Notes: generated by a model from the letters alone, not told the origin. 64,000 nucleotides of DNA from Polyodon spathula (GCF_017654505.1 NC_054536.1:31804946-31868945), one strand, 5' to 3'. Counted from the stretch's first letter, positions 1 through 11,698 are shown. A program made the numbers and translations.

Positions 1-597
1 TAGTAAATCTACTCATAAGGGCTCGCAGCTCCATGCATGTATGCAGGTTATTACATTAAATCATGGCTTATATTAGATACTCTCATTTTTAGATGTAATA
101 GTTTTCCTGTAATAATACTTATGTTCTTTATTACAGCAAAACACTTATTTTAATTTACCAAAGTTTGTTATTCTTTTTTTATTAGAGTACAATGCCTAAG
201 AGACTCTGTGTTTCGGCTTCAAAACTGCTTCCAAAGTAAAGTTACTTCATATTCAAGTTAATTAAATGAGCTGCTAGCTTTTGCCTTTCCTCCCAAAGTT
301 ACAGGCTTTTGCACCGGTAGCTCCACCCACCCCACCCAAAAAATGGGTGGCAGCATGATAAAACAGCTGGTCAAGCCAGTTGAAAACCAAACAAAAAGGA
401 AAAAAAGACGTAACAATTGTGATAGTATGCCTTTGTAACCTCCAGATAAATATTAATAAAACAATATAGCATCTGTGTTGTAGCTATCAAGAGACAAATT
501 AGTTTAGTTTAACATTCTGATATGCTGTGCGTGAAACGTAACTCAAAATGACTCCTAACAATGACTGACTGTATTGTCCAGCTGAAAGACAACTTCT
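1..597. other. AT-rich non-coding sequence
   Basis: No reading frame, RNA gene or repeat that I recognise. There are only short homopolymer runs and a C/A-rich patch near 325-345. Confidence 0.5.
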
Positions 598-966
598 GTG
601 CTCACTAACTTCAGCTTTCCCAGGTATGTATCGTTTTTGCCTGTGATCCGTTTTCAATCAACACCGATGGTGATTTATCATCCCATGCAAGACAAGTGCT
701 TCCTGCAATTGATGAAGCAGCAACTACAACTAGCAGTGTATCTGCAGGCATCGTCGTTACTGGAAATTGAACTACCTTTGGCTCTGTTTGTGCTCTCCAT
801 GTTTGGATTTATTTACACATGTGAAGTGACTTATTCCACAATGAACACAATATTAAAAACAGATACATGAAACAGGCTGACACAAGAATCTTTGGAGCAC
901 TGCCTACATATCGCCATCACATCTATCACACCTGGTGTTCTAAAGCTGATCACAGAACGAAATTAG
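598..966 (+). pseudogene. hAT-type transposase C-terminal (dimerisation domain) remnant
   Basis: The reading frame near its end contains FGFIYTCEVTYSTMN and then NRLTQESLEHCLHIAITS. This matches the usual hAT/ZBED-like C-terminal pattern FGSTYxCExxFSxMN...NRLTDExLxxCLRIA of the hAT dimerisation domain. The two halves are in the same frame and are separated by one TGA at 868-870, probably a decayed CGA arginine codon; the frame then runs to TAG at 964-966. Nothing upstream resembles the BED finger or the catalytic core, so this is a C-terminal fragment only. The first roughly 50 codons are not clearly homologous. It lies just upstream of a LINE remnant in the same orientation, but the two are probably independent insertions. 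Confidence 0.65.
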
Positions 967-1139
967 GCCACCTATCAGTACCCAGCTGAGGCCTCGGCTG
1001 AAACTGGAGAAGCTAAGGATCCAACCCGCGGACCGAATTCAGCAGTGAATCCCGGTCACGTGCCACCACCAACAGCAGACCCCAACATGCCGGACTCTGA
1101 CTTTCAAGCCATTGGACCGGCTTCGACCTCTTCCTGTCA

Positions 1140-3900
1140 ACTCCAGACCCAAAATATGGCCGTGCAATGTATGTGCGTTCTGACATCTCTGACGCCGTTC
1201 CAGTTTCTTCAAGTTTCTGTTATGTGATCAGTGTCGGAGGATACAAGATCGCTAATGTCTACAAACCACCCAGTGCTAGCTGGATCAACAGCATGCTTCC
1301 GTCACTCGACCCCCCCGCTGTGTACGTCGCCGACTTCAATAGTCACCATCCTGACTGGGGCTACTCAGCCCCCGACGATGATGGGGAATTACTGGTCGAA
1401 TGGGCAACCAACAACGACCTGAGTTTAATCCACGACTCAAAGCAGCGTGGGACCTTTCACTCGGCTAGATGGCAGAAAGACTATTCACCAGACCTCTGCT
1501 GGGTCTCATCCACGGTAAACACCCTTTGCCAGCATCTCAAACAGTGTTAGAAGATTTCCCTCATAGTCAGCATAGACCACTGCTCATCCACCTTGGACTC
1601 CAGCTTCCGACAATATGCAGCTCACCTCAAAGACGGTGGAACCTCCGCAAAGCAAACTGGGACAAGTACAGCAAGGAACTGGATGGGAGTATTGTGACCT
1701 TTCCAGCGTGCTGTATCCCAGTCGAGGAAGCATACCACTGTTTCCAAGGAGCCATCTTCAAGGCAGCCAGTGTGTCTATCCCCTGTGGCCGCAGGCCAGT
1801 CTACACACCCTGCTTGGATGAAGAGGGCCAGGACCTCCTTGAGGAGTATGAAGCATCTCAGGATCCAGACGTAGCCGATAGTTTGATTGAATCACTCAAC
1901 TCTGCAAGACGCAATCGCTGGTAAGAATTTGTAGGATCTATGAACTTCACCCATTCCAGCCGAAAAAGCTGGAGCCTTATCCGACGATTCGAAGCCCAGC
2001 AGCCTCCAGTACAAGTTTGACCTGTGGTTATACCAAAGCCATTGCCTCTCACCTGCTCCAAATGGCAAAGGCCCCACTGGAGAAATCACACCCATGTCAA
2101 GTGCGTGACGAGTGGCGCCAGTATTGTAAGCAGAAGCTACGTGAGCCTGACCAGGAACCTCTAGAGGCATTTACAATGATGGAGTTCGTGGAGGTGGTAT
2201 GCAACATCAAATCAGGAACAGTCGCAGGTTATGATAATATCCTGCCAGAATTCCTGAAGCACCTCGGACCAAAGGCAAAGGCACGGCTCGTGGCATTTTA
2301 CACCCGAGTTGTTCAAGAGAAGAGTATGCCACACACTTGGCGACAGGCAGAGATCATTGCCATTCTAAAGCCTGGCAAGGATCCCCTCAGTGCTGCAAGC
2401 TATCAACCAATTTCCCTACTTTCGGTGTGTTTCAAGCTACTGGTGCATTTGATCCTGCAAAGAATCAGTACGGGACTGGAACAAACCTTCATAATCGAGC
2501 AGGCAGGTTTCAGGCGAGGACGCAGCACATGCGATCAAGTTCTCGCTCTGACAACATATGTCGAAAATGGCTTCCAGAGAAACCTGAAAACAGGAACTGT
2601 TTTCCTTGATCTCACTGCTGCATACGACACGGTCTGGCATGCGGGCCTCCTGCTAAAACTCTCCAGAGTGGCTCCAAGATGGGTAGTGGAGACTATTGAA
2701 CTCTTCCTCCACGATCGACGTTTCAGAGTTCACATGGGTGACATCTACAGCTCATGGAGACGCCAGGTGAATGGACTCCCACAAGGCTCTGTGCTGTCAC
2801 CAACTGTTTAACGTCTACATCAATGATATGCCTGTAACACAGTCATGCAAGTTCATTTACGCGGATGATATATGTCTTGGGTCTCAAAGCGGTTCATTCA
2901 CAGAGGTCGAGGTGGTTCTGAACAAGGTCCTGGAGGGCATGGCGGTATACTTTAAACAATGGCAACTGCAGCCAAGCTCAACCAAAGCAGTCTCCAGCGT
3001 CTTTCACCTCCACAATGTAAATGCCAAACGTGAGATCAACATCATCTTAAATGGGCAACGCATCCGACATGACCAGACACCGGTGTACCTCGGCGTGACT
3101 CTTGACAGAACATTAACCTACCATGATCACCTGAAAAAAATGGCAGCAAAGGTCAGTACCAGAAACAGTCTACTCTGTAAACTGGCTGATTCAAGCTGGG
3201 GTGCCAGTGCCCAGACACTGAAAACATCAGCACTTGCTCTGTGTTATTCCTCAGCCGAGTACTTTTCCCTCCAGTCTGGACGTGTTCATCCCACACAAAG
3301 CTAATTGACGTGCAGCTAAATACCACCATGCACACAATTTCAGGAAATCTACGTCCTACTCTACTTCCATGGCTGCTGGTACTTAGCAACATTCCACCTC
3401 CGCATCTTCGTCATCAGGAAGCGACAACAAAACTGCTGTTGAAAGTACAGGCAAACGACACCCTGCCACTTAACGAGGACATCTCCTCTCACCCTCAAGT
3501 ACGTTTGTCATCCAGGCGACCCGTCTGGCTAGATTTACCGCCCCTGGAAATGACAGCTAATTTGGCATGGAGTGTTGAGTGGTCCACAACTGACGTTGTT
3601 AACCATTCCCTTGTAGCTGAGCCATTTGTCTGTCCCTTGGCTTCAATCTGCCCCGACGTTTGTGGACTTCGCTGAACCGCTTCAGGACAGGGCAGGGTCA
3701 ATGTGCAGCCAACCTCATTCGCTGGGGTCAAGCCACCGACCCTTCCTGCAGCTGTGGAGCCCGACAAACCATGTCACACATCGTAGACGACTGCCCACTG
3801 ACCAAGTTCCCCGGTGGACTCCCCTTTGCACCTTGCTGCTGATGATGCCATTCATTGGCTTGGCACGACACGCATACGATAGAAGAAAAAGAAGAAGAAC
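1140..3900 (+). mobile_element. Jockey/I-group LINE remnant, 5'-truncated (endonuclease + reverse transcriptase)
   Basis: A degraded non-LTR retrotransposon reads through several frames. 1167-1535 encodes part of an APE-type endonuclease (YVADFNSHHPDWGY and later SARWQ..YSPDL). 1545-1924 encodes the linker. 2017-2811 encodes fingers and palm of the reverse transcriptase (GYDNILPEFLKHLG, FLDLTAAYDTVWH, NGLPQGSVLSP). After a frameshift near 2805, the catalytic YADD lies at 2858-2869, and YLGVTLDRTLTY follows at about 3090. 3300-3840 has the C-terminal region, including a Cys/His-containing stretch (CGARQTMSHIVDDCPL). The element ends in an A/G-rich tail near 3880-3900. Frameshifts at about 1540, 1925, 2811 and 3304 make it inactive. 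The ORF layout fits jockey/I-type elements; the exact clade (perhaps Nimb) is a guess. Confidence 0.85.
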
Positions 3901-4397
3901 TAAAGTGCAATTTTTCTCATTAATCTTGTCATAACGCAATGAAGCATTTAAAATAAAAATGTATGCTACTTTTGTATTGTAGTTTATGTTATCCTGCATT
4001 CCTGTCTGTCATATGAGGATTCCTGTACTATAGCGAGGCATAAATGTATCATCACAATCAACAAGTACTGTAATTTAGAATCAATATTGCAAAACAATAC
4101 ATTTTCTGCTTACTCGCAAAAAATATATGAAGGTCATACAGAGAATCCCCCATGACAGCCCCCTTGCGGTAATATTAAAATGAAGTTCCGCTCTTGCTCA
4201 GCCCTTGATACAGCCCTGCCAGGAGGCAAACAAGGCTAATACAGAGTATATTATAACATTATTCTGAGCAATGTATTTTAACAGTTTGTTTACAACATCC
4301 AGTTCATGTCAAGCAGATCAGCTCAGTTCCAACAAGATTCAAATCCCCTTTCTTTTCCAGCTCTGGGTAGCTCCCAGATTAGGTAGACCCATGTCTT
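3901..4397. other. Unassigned AT-rich sequence
   Basis: No recognisable gene or repeat between the LINE tail and the possible piggyBac-like remnant. It has short AT-rich tracts only. Confidence 0.4.
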
Positions 4398-5014
4398 AAC
4401 CCTGTAGGAACAATTAAATAATTGATAATTCAGAGTTTATCTGGGTTGATTACTTTTCTTATTAATGATATTTAATTGACATGTTACTAAGATTGTGGAT
4501 TTACTAAGATCGAGGATTTATTATGAACACGCATACACACTCTAGACACAAGGAATGTTTAATCACTAGTACTATTTTATTAAGTACACAAATATGAACC
4601 GTTTGAGTAGTACGAACGTACTGGTACGTTATGCATATTTTGAGCTTTGAACTTGAACTTTGAACTTACTGAGTCTACAAAACTGCTGATAATCTGATAT
4701 TGTAACACTAGGTGTCTGTAACACCTTGTAGTGATCTCTTGTGCCATCTGCCAGATATTTACGGAATAACACACAACAAACCCAGTCATAAAATGTCAAC
4801 AATGTCTGGAAAATGGCGAGAAATGCTCTGTGGGAAAGAAGTATTTGAATTTATATTGAATTCTGATTCCAGTTTAAATTCTTCTACTGAATCAGGTGTT
4901 GGTGAAAACATCAGTGAAGAATATTTACCTTCAACATTGAATGGTCCAAGCTCAGACAACGTGACAAGGATCACTGACCTACATTTTCCTCACTGCCTTC
5001 ACCCTCACCACGTG

Positions 5015-5071
<57 letters not shown>

Positions 5072-5361
5072 TTTTCGGGATGTGTTGTTGTTGATCCTGG
5101 TTGTTGTTTATTGATTAACTTTTATTTTTGTCAAAACCTTTCTTGTGACAAAACAACAATTAATTTTTATTTTTTTGTTTATTTACTGTAAGAAATAGTT
5201 GTTTACATATTTTCATTGTAAAATAAATTGCTAATAGGCCTACTAACAAATGTGTCGATGTGAGGATTATAAATATGAATAATTATGAAAAATTAATAAA
5301 AAACAACTCACTCCAGTGGGCCCATCAAAACATTCTAAAACTCACTGCTCAAAGGGTTAAA
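4395..5361 (+). mobile_element. Possible piggyBac-like non-autonomous element
   Basis: TTAA followed by CCCTGTAGG occurs at about 4397, and AAAGGGTTAA ends near 5361. The termini therefore share an 8-nt TTAACCCT inverted end, and TTAA is the piggyBac target site. Inside, 4792-4965 encodes a short acidic, Ser-rich stretch beginning MSGKWREMLCGKEVFEF and containing NSDSSLNSSTESGVGE and EEYLPS. This resembles the acidic N-terminal tails of piggyBac-type transposases. The frame then runs into a CT microsatellite, and no DDD catalytic core is present. The short ends and missing core make this a hypothesis rather than an identification. Confidence 0.35.
5017..5068. repeat. (CT)n microsatellite
   Basis: An uninterrupted run of about 26 CT dinucleotides, inside the possible piggyBac-like remnant. 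Confidence 0.95.
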
Positions 5362-5399
5362 CAGAAATCAGAAAAGTCAGAAAGTAAATCTCTTAGTCT

Positions 5400-5965
5400 C
5401 TAAGCACCAGACACAAGTCAAAAGCTCTCACTGCATTCATGCTGGCTAGCAGGCAATTGGAATATGACACCACCTGTCTCCTCACACAAAGCAGCCACTG
5501 CAACAGCTCGAGCAAGCTGTGACATAGCTAGTAAACTGCTCACACATATACACACACACGCCCACATATAAGCACAGAGTACATCTGAGATAATGCAGAC
5601 AATCTCAGACTATATCACATTAAGCTTATTAATGGAATACAGATTAAAGATATGGCAAGTTTACTTTTAAATAAATTTGTCATACAACAATATGAGATAG
5701 ATTACTTGTAGTTACTTTATCAAGTTTCACTAAGTTAATTCACATGCAAAGTGTGCAAACTAAATAATTAACAGTTCAGTTCTAGTCAATTCTCAGTCTC
5801 GTTGCTTATGCCTCAGTTTGCTTCCTCTTCTTGAGTCTGTTTTCAGGCAGTCCTGGAGTTTCAACTTCACTTAGCAGAGTGACAGTACCTTGTTTAGCAT
5901 TCGACATGGAGTGCAAAATGTTTAATTTTGCTTGGATACTTCACTATTTCCTCAACCAGAAACTG
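5400..5965. other. Unassigned AT-rich sequence
   Basis: No gene or repeat recognised, apart from a short CA-rich patch near 5545-5570. Confidence 0.4.
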
Positions 5966-5970
5966 TAATA

Positions 5971-6300
5971 CTGTAAATTTACAGTATAATCGTAAATCTC
6001 GAAAAACTACTCACTTCTAAATCTTTTGTAGTCATTTTTGTATTACTTTAGTATAAATACATGTTCATTTGGATTCATATGTTTTTTTTTCTGACTTTAT
6101 ATGGACGAAAAGACACAAAAGCACCCGTTTTCACATTGGAAATAGTGATATTTTGAAATTTACCTGTCCTGGTCACAAAAGCAAAGTTTGTGGGGAATAA
6201 TAGCCATTTTCTATACTTTTGAAGCATAAGCAATTAGGAAATAACACTTACTACCCAGGAACATAAATAAATAAATAAATAAATTGTTACACGGTGTAAT
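5971..6300 (-). repeat. Dispersed repeat D, copy 1
   Basis: The reverse complement of this block matches 24880-25195 closely over about 310 bases. The shared sequence includes the stretches around CTACTCACTTCTAAATC, GTGACCAGGACAG and TAGTAAGTGTTATTTCC. This copy carries an extra (AAAT)n expansion at about 6264-6285. One end is near the palindromic TACTGTAAATTTACAGTA and the other near TTACACGGTGTAA. No coding content is seen, and the family is not recognised. Confidence 0.75.
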
Positions 6301-6429
6301 TAACCATTTTTAAAAAAAAAATATTTTAAACTTTATGTATTTTTTTTTTATTTCTTATAGTTAGTTTTGTTTACATACATTGTTATTTTATATTTTATAT
6401 ATGTTTTAGGATGAATATTCATTATTTAG

Positions 6430-6477
6430 TTCTTCTTCTTCTTCTTCTTCTTCTTCTTCTTCTTCTTCTTCTTCTTG
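6430..6477. repeat. (TTC)n microsatellite
   Basis: About 16 uninterrupted TTC/CTT trinucleotides, giving a polypyrimidine/polypurine tract. Confidence 0.95.
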
Positions 6478-6489
6478 TGTGTAAAGGAC

Positions 6490-7140
6490 AGAGACGTTAT
6501 TTAACTTTAGGCTGGCTGCATATTTGTCTGCTGCTGCAGGCTCATGCTTATCTGCTGTTGCAGGCTACTCTGCAGGCTGATCCATGAGAAGGTTAAGGGA
6601 GAGAGATAGAGAGAGAGAGAATTGGGCTGGATTGCCCAGATAAATTAACTGGAGATTGAAAGCACTGGGCAAGGAGCTGAAAAGCTGGCACAGCTGCAGT
6701 GGCTAGAGCTGCTTTGGATGTGGTGGACTGCACAGCTGACTGGGGCTGCACAGCTGAGCGGGACTGCACCTTGGAAGAGGAAGGACAGGCTCTTGATGCT
6801 CCCGGGGTAGGAAAGACCGGATTAGCTGATTGGGACTCACGCAGGAGGAGGAACATTGCTTTACTGTCGGTACATGCTGGTATGGATATTCTGAGATTGA
6901 ATAATGATTTATGTAACTTGTTGGTTGGCCTATCTTTGAAGACGAGGCAGCTTGAAGATGGATTAGACAGAGTGGATCTCTTACCATGGCGGGGTTGAGG
7001 AATGGTGGATCTGGAGCAGATGAGATGTCTGGAAACCACAAGGCACTCAGATTGTCTCTGAAATCCAATGGAGGAGAGGTACCGGGCGGAATTTCTATGC
7101 TTGATTGAAGCGAAATAGCTGATAGTGGGATAGCAAGTAG
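6490..7140. other. Unassigned sequence 5' of the L2-like LINE
   Basis: 6500-6580 carries two imperfect copies of a CTGCTG(T/C)TGCAGGCT-type motif. 6699-6998 is open on the plus strand for 99 codons. The frame has a Glu/Asp/Leu-rich, possibly helical C-terminal half (DILRLNNDLCNLL) but no motif I can name. It may be the 5' part of the following LINE or an unrelated relic. Confidence 0.3.
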
Positions 7141-8480
7141 GTGGTATTTTTTATTTGTTTTATTTTATTTTTTAAACAGCTTTGGCTAAGGTTTACACTT
7201 ATGGCAAAAGCTCCTGAATGTTTGATTGGGTCCCAGCTTCAGGACTATCTGTCTTCTTCTACCCTTCTAGGTTCTTTTCAGTCTGATTTTCACCTCTTCC
7301 ATGGTACTGAGATGGATCTGCTGTGTGTTGTTGGCGACCTTTTGAAGACCTTGGATGCTGGGATTGCTGCGGTTCTCATCCTACTTGATCTCTCAGTGGC
7401 CTTCAACACCATTGATCGTGGGATCTTACTTGACCACCTGGAAAACTGCTTTGGTATTGCTGGTCTAGCTTTGTCTTTATGTAAGTCTTTTCTTACCAAC
7501 CGTACCGGTAGGCTGTCAGTAGGTTCCAATGTGTCATCGCTGTTGTTGCTCAAATATGGGGTTCCTCAAGGATCTACTCTTTCTCCCATTTTATTCAATC
7601 TTTATATAGAGCCCCTGGAGGAAATCATTGAGGCATGTGGACACCAGTAACACTAGTATGCTGATGACACACAGCTGTATGTGCGTGTCTCAGGCAATGT
7701 GGAGGAGTTGAGGTTTGAACTGAAGTGCTGCCTTTCAAAGATGGGTACCTGGCTTAATTTAAATTGGCTGAAACTCAACCTTTCAAAAACAGAAGTTTTA
7801 CTATTAGGATCGACAGCGAACCTCAAGAAGCTCGAGAATAATTTTATCCCTCCGAATATTAATGGAACCACACATATTCTAGTTACTAAAGCTAGGAACT
7901 TGGAAGTGATTATTGATAACTACCTTTCATTTATCCCCCAAATTAACCAGGTGCTTAGTTCTTCTACCACGCTCTTGCGTAATTTAAAAGTTATTAAACC
8001 ATTTTTGCAAGGTTCCCTTTTATCAGACAGTTTTACAAACACTTTTAAGCCCATAGATGGACTACTGCAACTTCCTTTATTCAGGCCTTCCTGTGGTCCA
8101 GCTTAATAGACTTCAGAGGATTCAAAACATGGCAGCTCGGCTTGTGTCTGGGACTCCGCTGTGCCCCCACATCACTCCAGGTCTGAGGGAGCTACACTGG
8201 CTTCCCAGCCCATGAGAGAATTGATATCAAGATCCTTTTCACTGTTTATAAAGCATTAAATGGAGTTGGGCTATCCTCTCTTCAAGCTATTCTTCCTGTT
8301 AGAATCAATAGTAGGAATTTAAGTTCAAATGATTCCCTCCATATTTCTCCTCCTTTTTTCTCTCGAGTTAATTTGGGAGACCTCACCTTCCAGGCTAGAG
8401 CAGCTAGAAGCTTTTAAAAACTTTGCTTTATCAAAGAATATTTGAGTAACTTTAGAGAGCTGGAATGGTTTTTAATAATG
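7141..8480 (+). mobile_element. L2/CR1-like LINE reverse transcriptase remnant, main part
   Basis: One frame carries reverse transcriptase motifs: LILLDLSVAFNTIDR (motif A; the usual consensus is LLDLSAAFDTIDH), YGVPQGSTLSPILFNLYI (motif B) and YADDTQLYV (motif C, YADD at 7657-7668). LNWLKLNLSKTEVLLLG follows. Two in-frame stops, TAA at 7648-7650 and TAG at 7654-7656, sit directly before YADD. After about 8060 the frame is broken, but the typical L2 C-terminal block survives in pieces (IQNMAARLVSGTPLCPHIT, LRELHWLP, RIDIKILFTVYKALNG). No endonuclease domain is visible, so the copy is 5'-truncated. It is inactive. Confidence 0.85.
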
Positions 8481-8483
8481 TAA

Positions 8484-9066
8484 CCTTTTGCAGTCTATTT
8501 ATTCAGCGGCCGTCAGATGCGTCATGTCCAATTTATTTTCACACAAGCTGTTTATTTTACACACACTGTTTAAAATATATATTTTTTCACAGTAAAACAG
8601 GTTTAAAAGGCACTGAATTGCAAAAGGTACTGAATTGCACACAGTACTGCATCTCCAGTCAAGCACCACCCATTGTTTGCTGTATTTTTCACATACCTCT
8701 TTATAGACATGCATACAGATAAATCCTTTCCTGATCACTCATTTTATCTTCTCAAAAAGCTCTGCAAATGTCAGTGATATTCTTTGAGCGCTGGATGCAG
8801 AAGCAGCTATCTCTGTGTTATGGAGGTTCATGAGGCTATCAGATACGCCCTTTTTTTCAGCTTCATTCGTCTCCTATCGGTCTCACTTGGCCATTAAAAG
8901 GTTTTCTTGGCTTTTTCCAGAGAAAAAACTACTAGAGAAAACTACTACAGAGAAATAACTACTACTGTGCTTTTTGTCTTTTTGATGATGTCAGGCAAGG
9001 TCCGACAACGGACAGGAAAAGGAAAATTGTAATGTCGGACCTGGTCCAATATAGAAACGCAAAGGG
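8484..9066. mobile_element. piggyBac-like MITE, copy 1
   Basis: The right end reads AAAGGG followed by TTAA (9067-9070). The left end begins CCTTTTGCAGTC after GTAA (8480-8483), a probable decayed TTAA. Copy 2 at 37392-37942 is similar along the whole length, which fixes the boundaries. Near the right end is an inverted repeat centred on GGACCTGGTCC. There is no transposase. The CCCTTTGC... ends and TTAA target are typical of piggyBac-superfamily elements. It interrupts the 3' UTR of the L2-like LINE. Confidence 0.75.
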
Positions 9067-9070
9067 TTAA

Positions 9071-9265
9071 TACATGATTTGAAAGTGTATCATTTTGTGG
9101 ACTATATTTACATTGTTCTGTACTGTGTGTTTTATACTATTTATGATGTACAATGTTTTTATCACATGGTACTCTCTGTTTAATGATTTTAATGTCTTTT
9201 GCCTTGTGCAGCGCTCCAATGCCAATTGACGAGTGGCGCTATATAAAAAAGTTAAATAAATAAAT
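9071..9265 (+). mobile_element. 3' tail of the L2-like LINE, separated by the MITE
   Basis: It ends in the typical L2-type terminus: CTTGTGCAGCGCT..., GAGTGGCGCTATATAAA and then a short TAAA/AAATA repeat tail. Placed against the block ending near 8480, it makes a continuous LINE 3' UTR, so the MITE inserted after the LINE did. Confidence 0.7.
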
Positions 9266-9647
9266 CAGCCCCTGATCGGGACATGGGGTTGGTGGTCGGT
9301 GTTGTGGTGGAGGTTGTCCCTTCACCTCCTCCTTCAGCCATGGGAATGCTGGCAGCGGTAACGCTGGCAGCGGCACTGTTGGCGGTGCACTCCGGTAGTG
9401 ACCTCACAGACAAGGCACCAACTTGAGGCCTCGCAAGTGCTGAGGTAGGTGTCCTAGTTGACCTCCTCCTCTGGCTCTCGGGCAAGCATCCACTCCCTCT
9501 CTGTCCCTCATCTGCCTCTGGGACTGGCCACTGCTCTCCTTTTTCCTTCTCCGAGCAAGTGGAAAATCCCCCTGGCAGTGGAGACGGCAGTAGCTGTTGG
9601 GCTACCAGACGAAACCAATCAGTTGGCTGTCCAACCTCACCCTCCAT
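9252..9647 (-). pseudogene. Possible fragment of the gag-like gene seen at 51.5-52.7 kb
   Basis: A GC-rich 131-codon minus-strand frame that starts ATGGAGGGTGAGG just after an A/T-rich leader, as the gag-like gene near 52.7 kb does. Short blocks such as CTGGCTCTCGGG are shared with the repeat region of that gene. No zinc knuckle is visible. It could be an unrelated GC-rich insert, since it directly follows the LINE tail. Confidence 0.25.
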
Positions 9648-9649
9648 GA

Positions 9650-10002
9650 AGCCTTTTATTTATTTTTTATTTTACTTTTTAAACTGCCGTCCTGGGGCTC
9701 CCGAGTGGCACTTCCGGTAGTGGTTAGGTCGACTGGGAAGTCCTTGGCTCACTGCACACTAGCAACCCCTGTGACTTTCCCATTGACTTCAATGCATTCT
9801 CAAACTAATGACATAAAATGCCCCCCTAATCTCATGCCCAAATATACTCTCAAAAAATGGACTGCCATAGGAGGGCTGTACTGTCCCTTGGAGAAAAGTA
9901 TATTAACATGAAGGGACATTAGTTTTCCACAGTAATACAGTATATCCAGTCCAAAAATCTTTTATTAAACCTCGAAAGACTGCTTTATCTGCATTTGATT
10001 TT
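9650..10002. other. Unassigned; tRNA-SINE-like start at about 9693
   Basis: GGGGCTCCCGAGTGGCACTTCC at about 9690-9715 resembles the head of the tRNA-derived SINEs found on the minus strand at 10.3 and 17.1 kb, but here it is on the plus strand. No B box or tail could be delimited. Nothing else was recognised. Confidence 0.3.
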
Positions 10003-10010
10003 CAGATGGA

Positions 10011-10305
10011 TTTTTTTTTTTTTAAATTTAGAGGTCAAATTATTTTACCCCCGATCATCTCCCTGAATATAGAATGTCCAATGATGTCCCCTCACCACTG
10101 CAATTCCATACACAGCTCAGGAGAACTGAAGGGTTAGTTGAAGTCCTCTGATCCCATAATTGCCAGAGCCAATGCAATGCTCCATCTGGAATCTCCAGAG
10201 AAGAGCGGTGACTTTGCACAGCCAGGAACCTGAACTCCCATGACTATTCTCACCCTGCAGATCATGCAACTGTGCTTTTAGCAGGAGAGCCACTCGGGTA
10301 CCCTC
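10011..10305 (-). mobile_element. tRNA-derived SINE
   Basis: Read on the minus strand, it begins near 10305 with a tRNA-like head (CCCGAGTGGCTCTCC, A-box-like). It ends near 10011 in a block shared with the SINE at 16.6-17.1 kb (AGGTCAAATTATTTTACCCC and GAATGTCCAAT on the plus strand) and a T/A tract. It is flanked by CAGATGGA (10003-10010) and CAGATGAA (10306-10313), a 7/8 match that is a plausible target-site duplication. Confidence 0.6.
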
Positions 10306-10313
10306 CAGATGAA

Positions 10314-10906
10314 TCTTAAAACCAAGATTTAATAAACATATGTACTGTATATTTTTTCAGATGAACTCTTGTTTGACTGACCAGATGATTTGTAATTCAT
10401 GTATAGATTGGGGTTATGAAAGCGTATGTTAGTTTACTACACTCAATGACTGGTATTAGAGCTTTGCTTGACAGAAAGTTCTGTGCAATATGAGGAAAGT
10501 TCTATGTTTTTTTATATATATAAACTTTGTTTTCAGTAGAAAAAGAACATTTTCCATATTTTAAACTGAACCTAGAAGGAAAACACATTCGAATGCAATT
10601 GTGCTTTTACCTAGAGACATACTGACATGGTGAATAATGTAAGCAGGATTGTCAGAATGTGTTGCGGCATACAGCACAGCGCACAATACTTGCTGAAGGC
10701 TCCTCAGGCAGTACTGCAATATTTATATCATAATATACAGTAGGAGAGAATTGTACTTTATCATTTTGTTTAGTTTCATAGCTTTCATACTGTCACATGT
10801 TACAAACTGTCATGTTCCTTTGTTTTGAAATTCGGGTGGTGACGTCAGTGTCGTTCACTCATAACAGCCAGATTTGGTGTGCTATACTGCATGATACATC
10901 CAAGAC
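10314..10906. other. Unassigned AT-rich sequence
   Basis: Nothing recognised. Confidence 0.4.
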
Positions 10907-11626
10907 TGTGGCAAAGTGACTGGTAAAGGGAACAGGCGTAGCGGTGATGCGGTGCAGGAGTGATAGGCAGACAATGCTACTTCCGTGAATTCATGTTTAT
11001 TTATATTCCAGGTCTGGTGACCGTCAAATAATAAATCCCCGGCAATACACAACAATGTGTAAAGCACAGGGATAACAAAACAGGGCACAGTCCCGAACAA
11101 AAACAAAAGACGCGGTCACCAGTCTTAGGTGAGTGCAGACGTGCAAGTGTTCGGTGCAGACACAGGTTGTGTGGAGTGCAGTGGTGCTCCAGATCAAGCT
11201 GACCCTGGCTATAGCTCCGGAGGTGTGCTTAACTGTCTATTAGTGAACACAAAAACAGACAATTATACGGACAGACACAATAACAATAACATAATTCACT
11301 CTGAGAGCTCCTCTCTCAGTCCTTCTCTCTCCCACCGTTTAACCCAAACGAAGGAAAAGATCAGCGTTACCCTGACCCCTATGTTTACTCCCACATGACA
11401 TCTAGGTAAACGGTTGCAGCTGCCTTATTACTTGCAGCGGCCCCTCGTTTACCTTTCAGGTCAATATGGTCTTCCAACAGTCTCTCGCTTTTTTCCAGGC
11501 TGACCGACTTCCCGGTCCCTGAAACGAACTGTCAGGTCAGCCCTTCCAGATTCTCTTACTGTCCTTTAGCGCCCTCACAGGTCAGGAGGTAGACTTATCA
11601 CCAGAACTCATTGTATTTCTGTCACA
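10907..11626 (-). mobile_element. Solo LTR, family B, copy 1
   Basis: A 720-bp block bounded by TGTGGCAAAGTG and TTTCTGTCACA, so it has TG..CA ends. It matches the 43242-43977 copy at both ends and in internal blocks (GGTGATGCGGTGC, CACAACAATGTGTA, CAGCGCCC/TAGCGCCC, CAGGTC(A/G)GGAGG). Flanks AAGAC (10902-10906) and AGGAC (11627-11631) match 4/5, a decayed 5-bp duplication. No internal retroviral sequence adjoins it, so it is a solo LTR. The minus orientation is inferred from the TATA-bearing copy at 62.6 kb. Short open frames inside are chance. Confidence 0.75.
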
Positions 11627-11698
11627 AGGACCTATGTGGGTTCTAATTGGGTATCGCAACATGAATAATGGATGACATCAAGTAACCAGTAGGGACAA

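Noticed and set aside
1018..1041. GGATCC, CCGCGG and GAATTC sites within 24 bases, looking like a cloning linker or vector junction
   Set aside because: Sequence on both sides reads as transposon-derived sequence with no vector homology I can see, and the LINE continues directly downstream, so the sites are most likely chance.
4981..5191. Continuation of the 159-codon frame through the CT repeat as a real protein
   Set aside because: The Leu-Ser run is simply the microsatellite, and what follows is AT-rich non-coding sequence.
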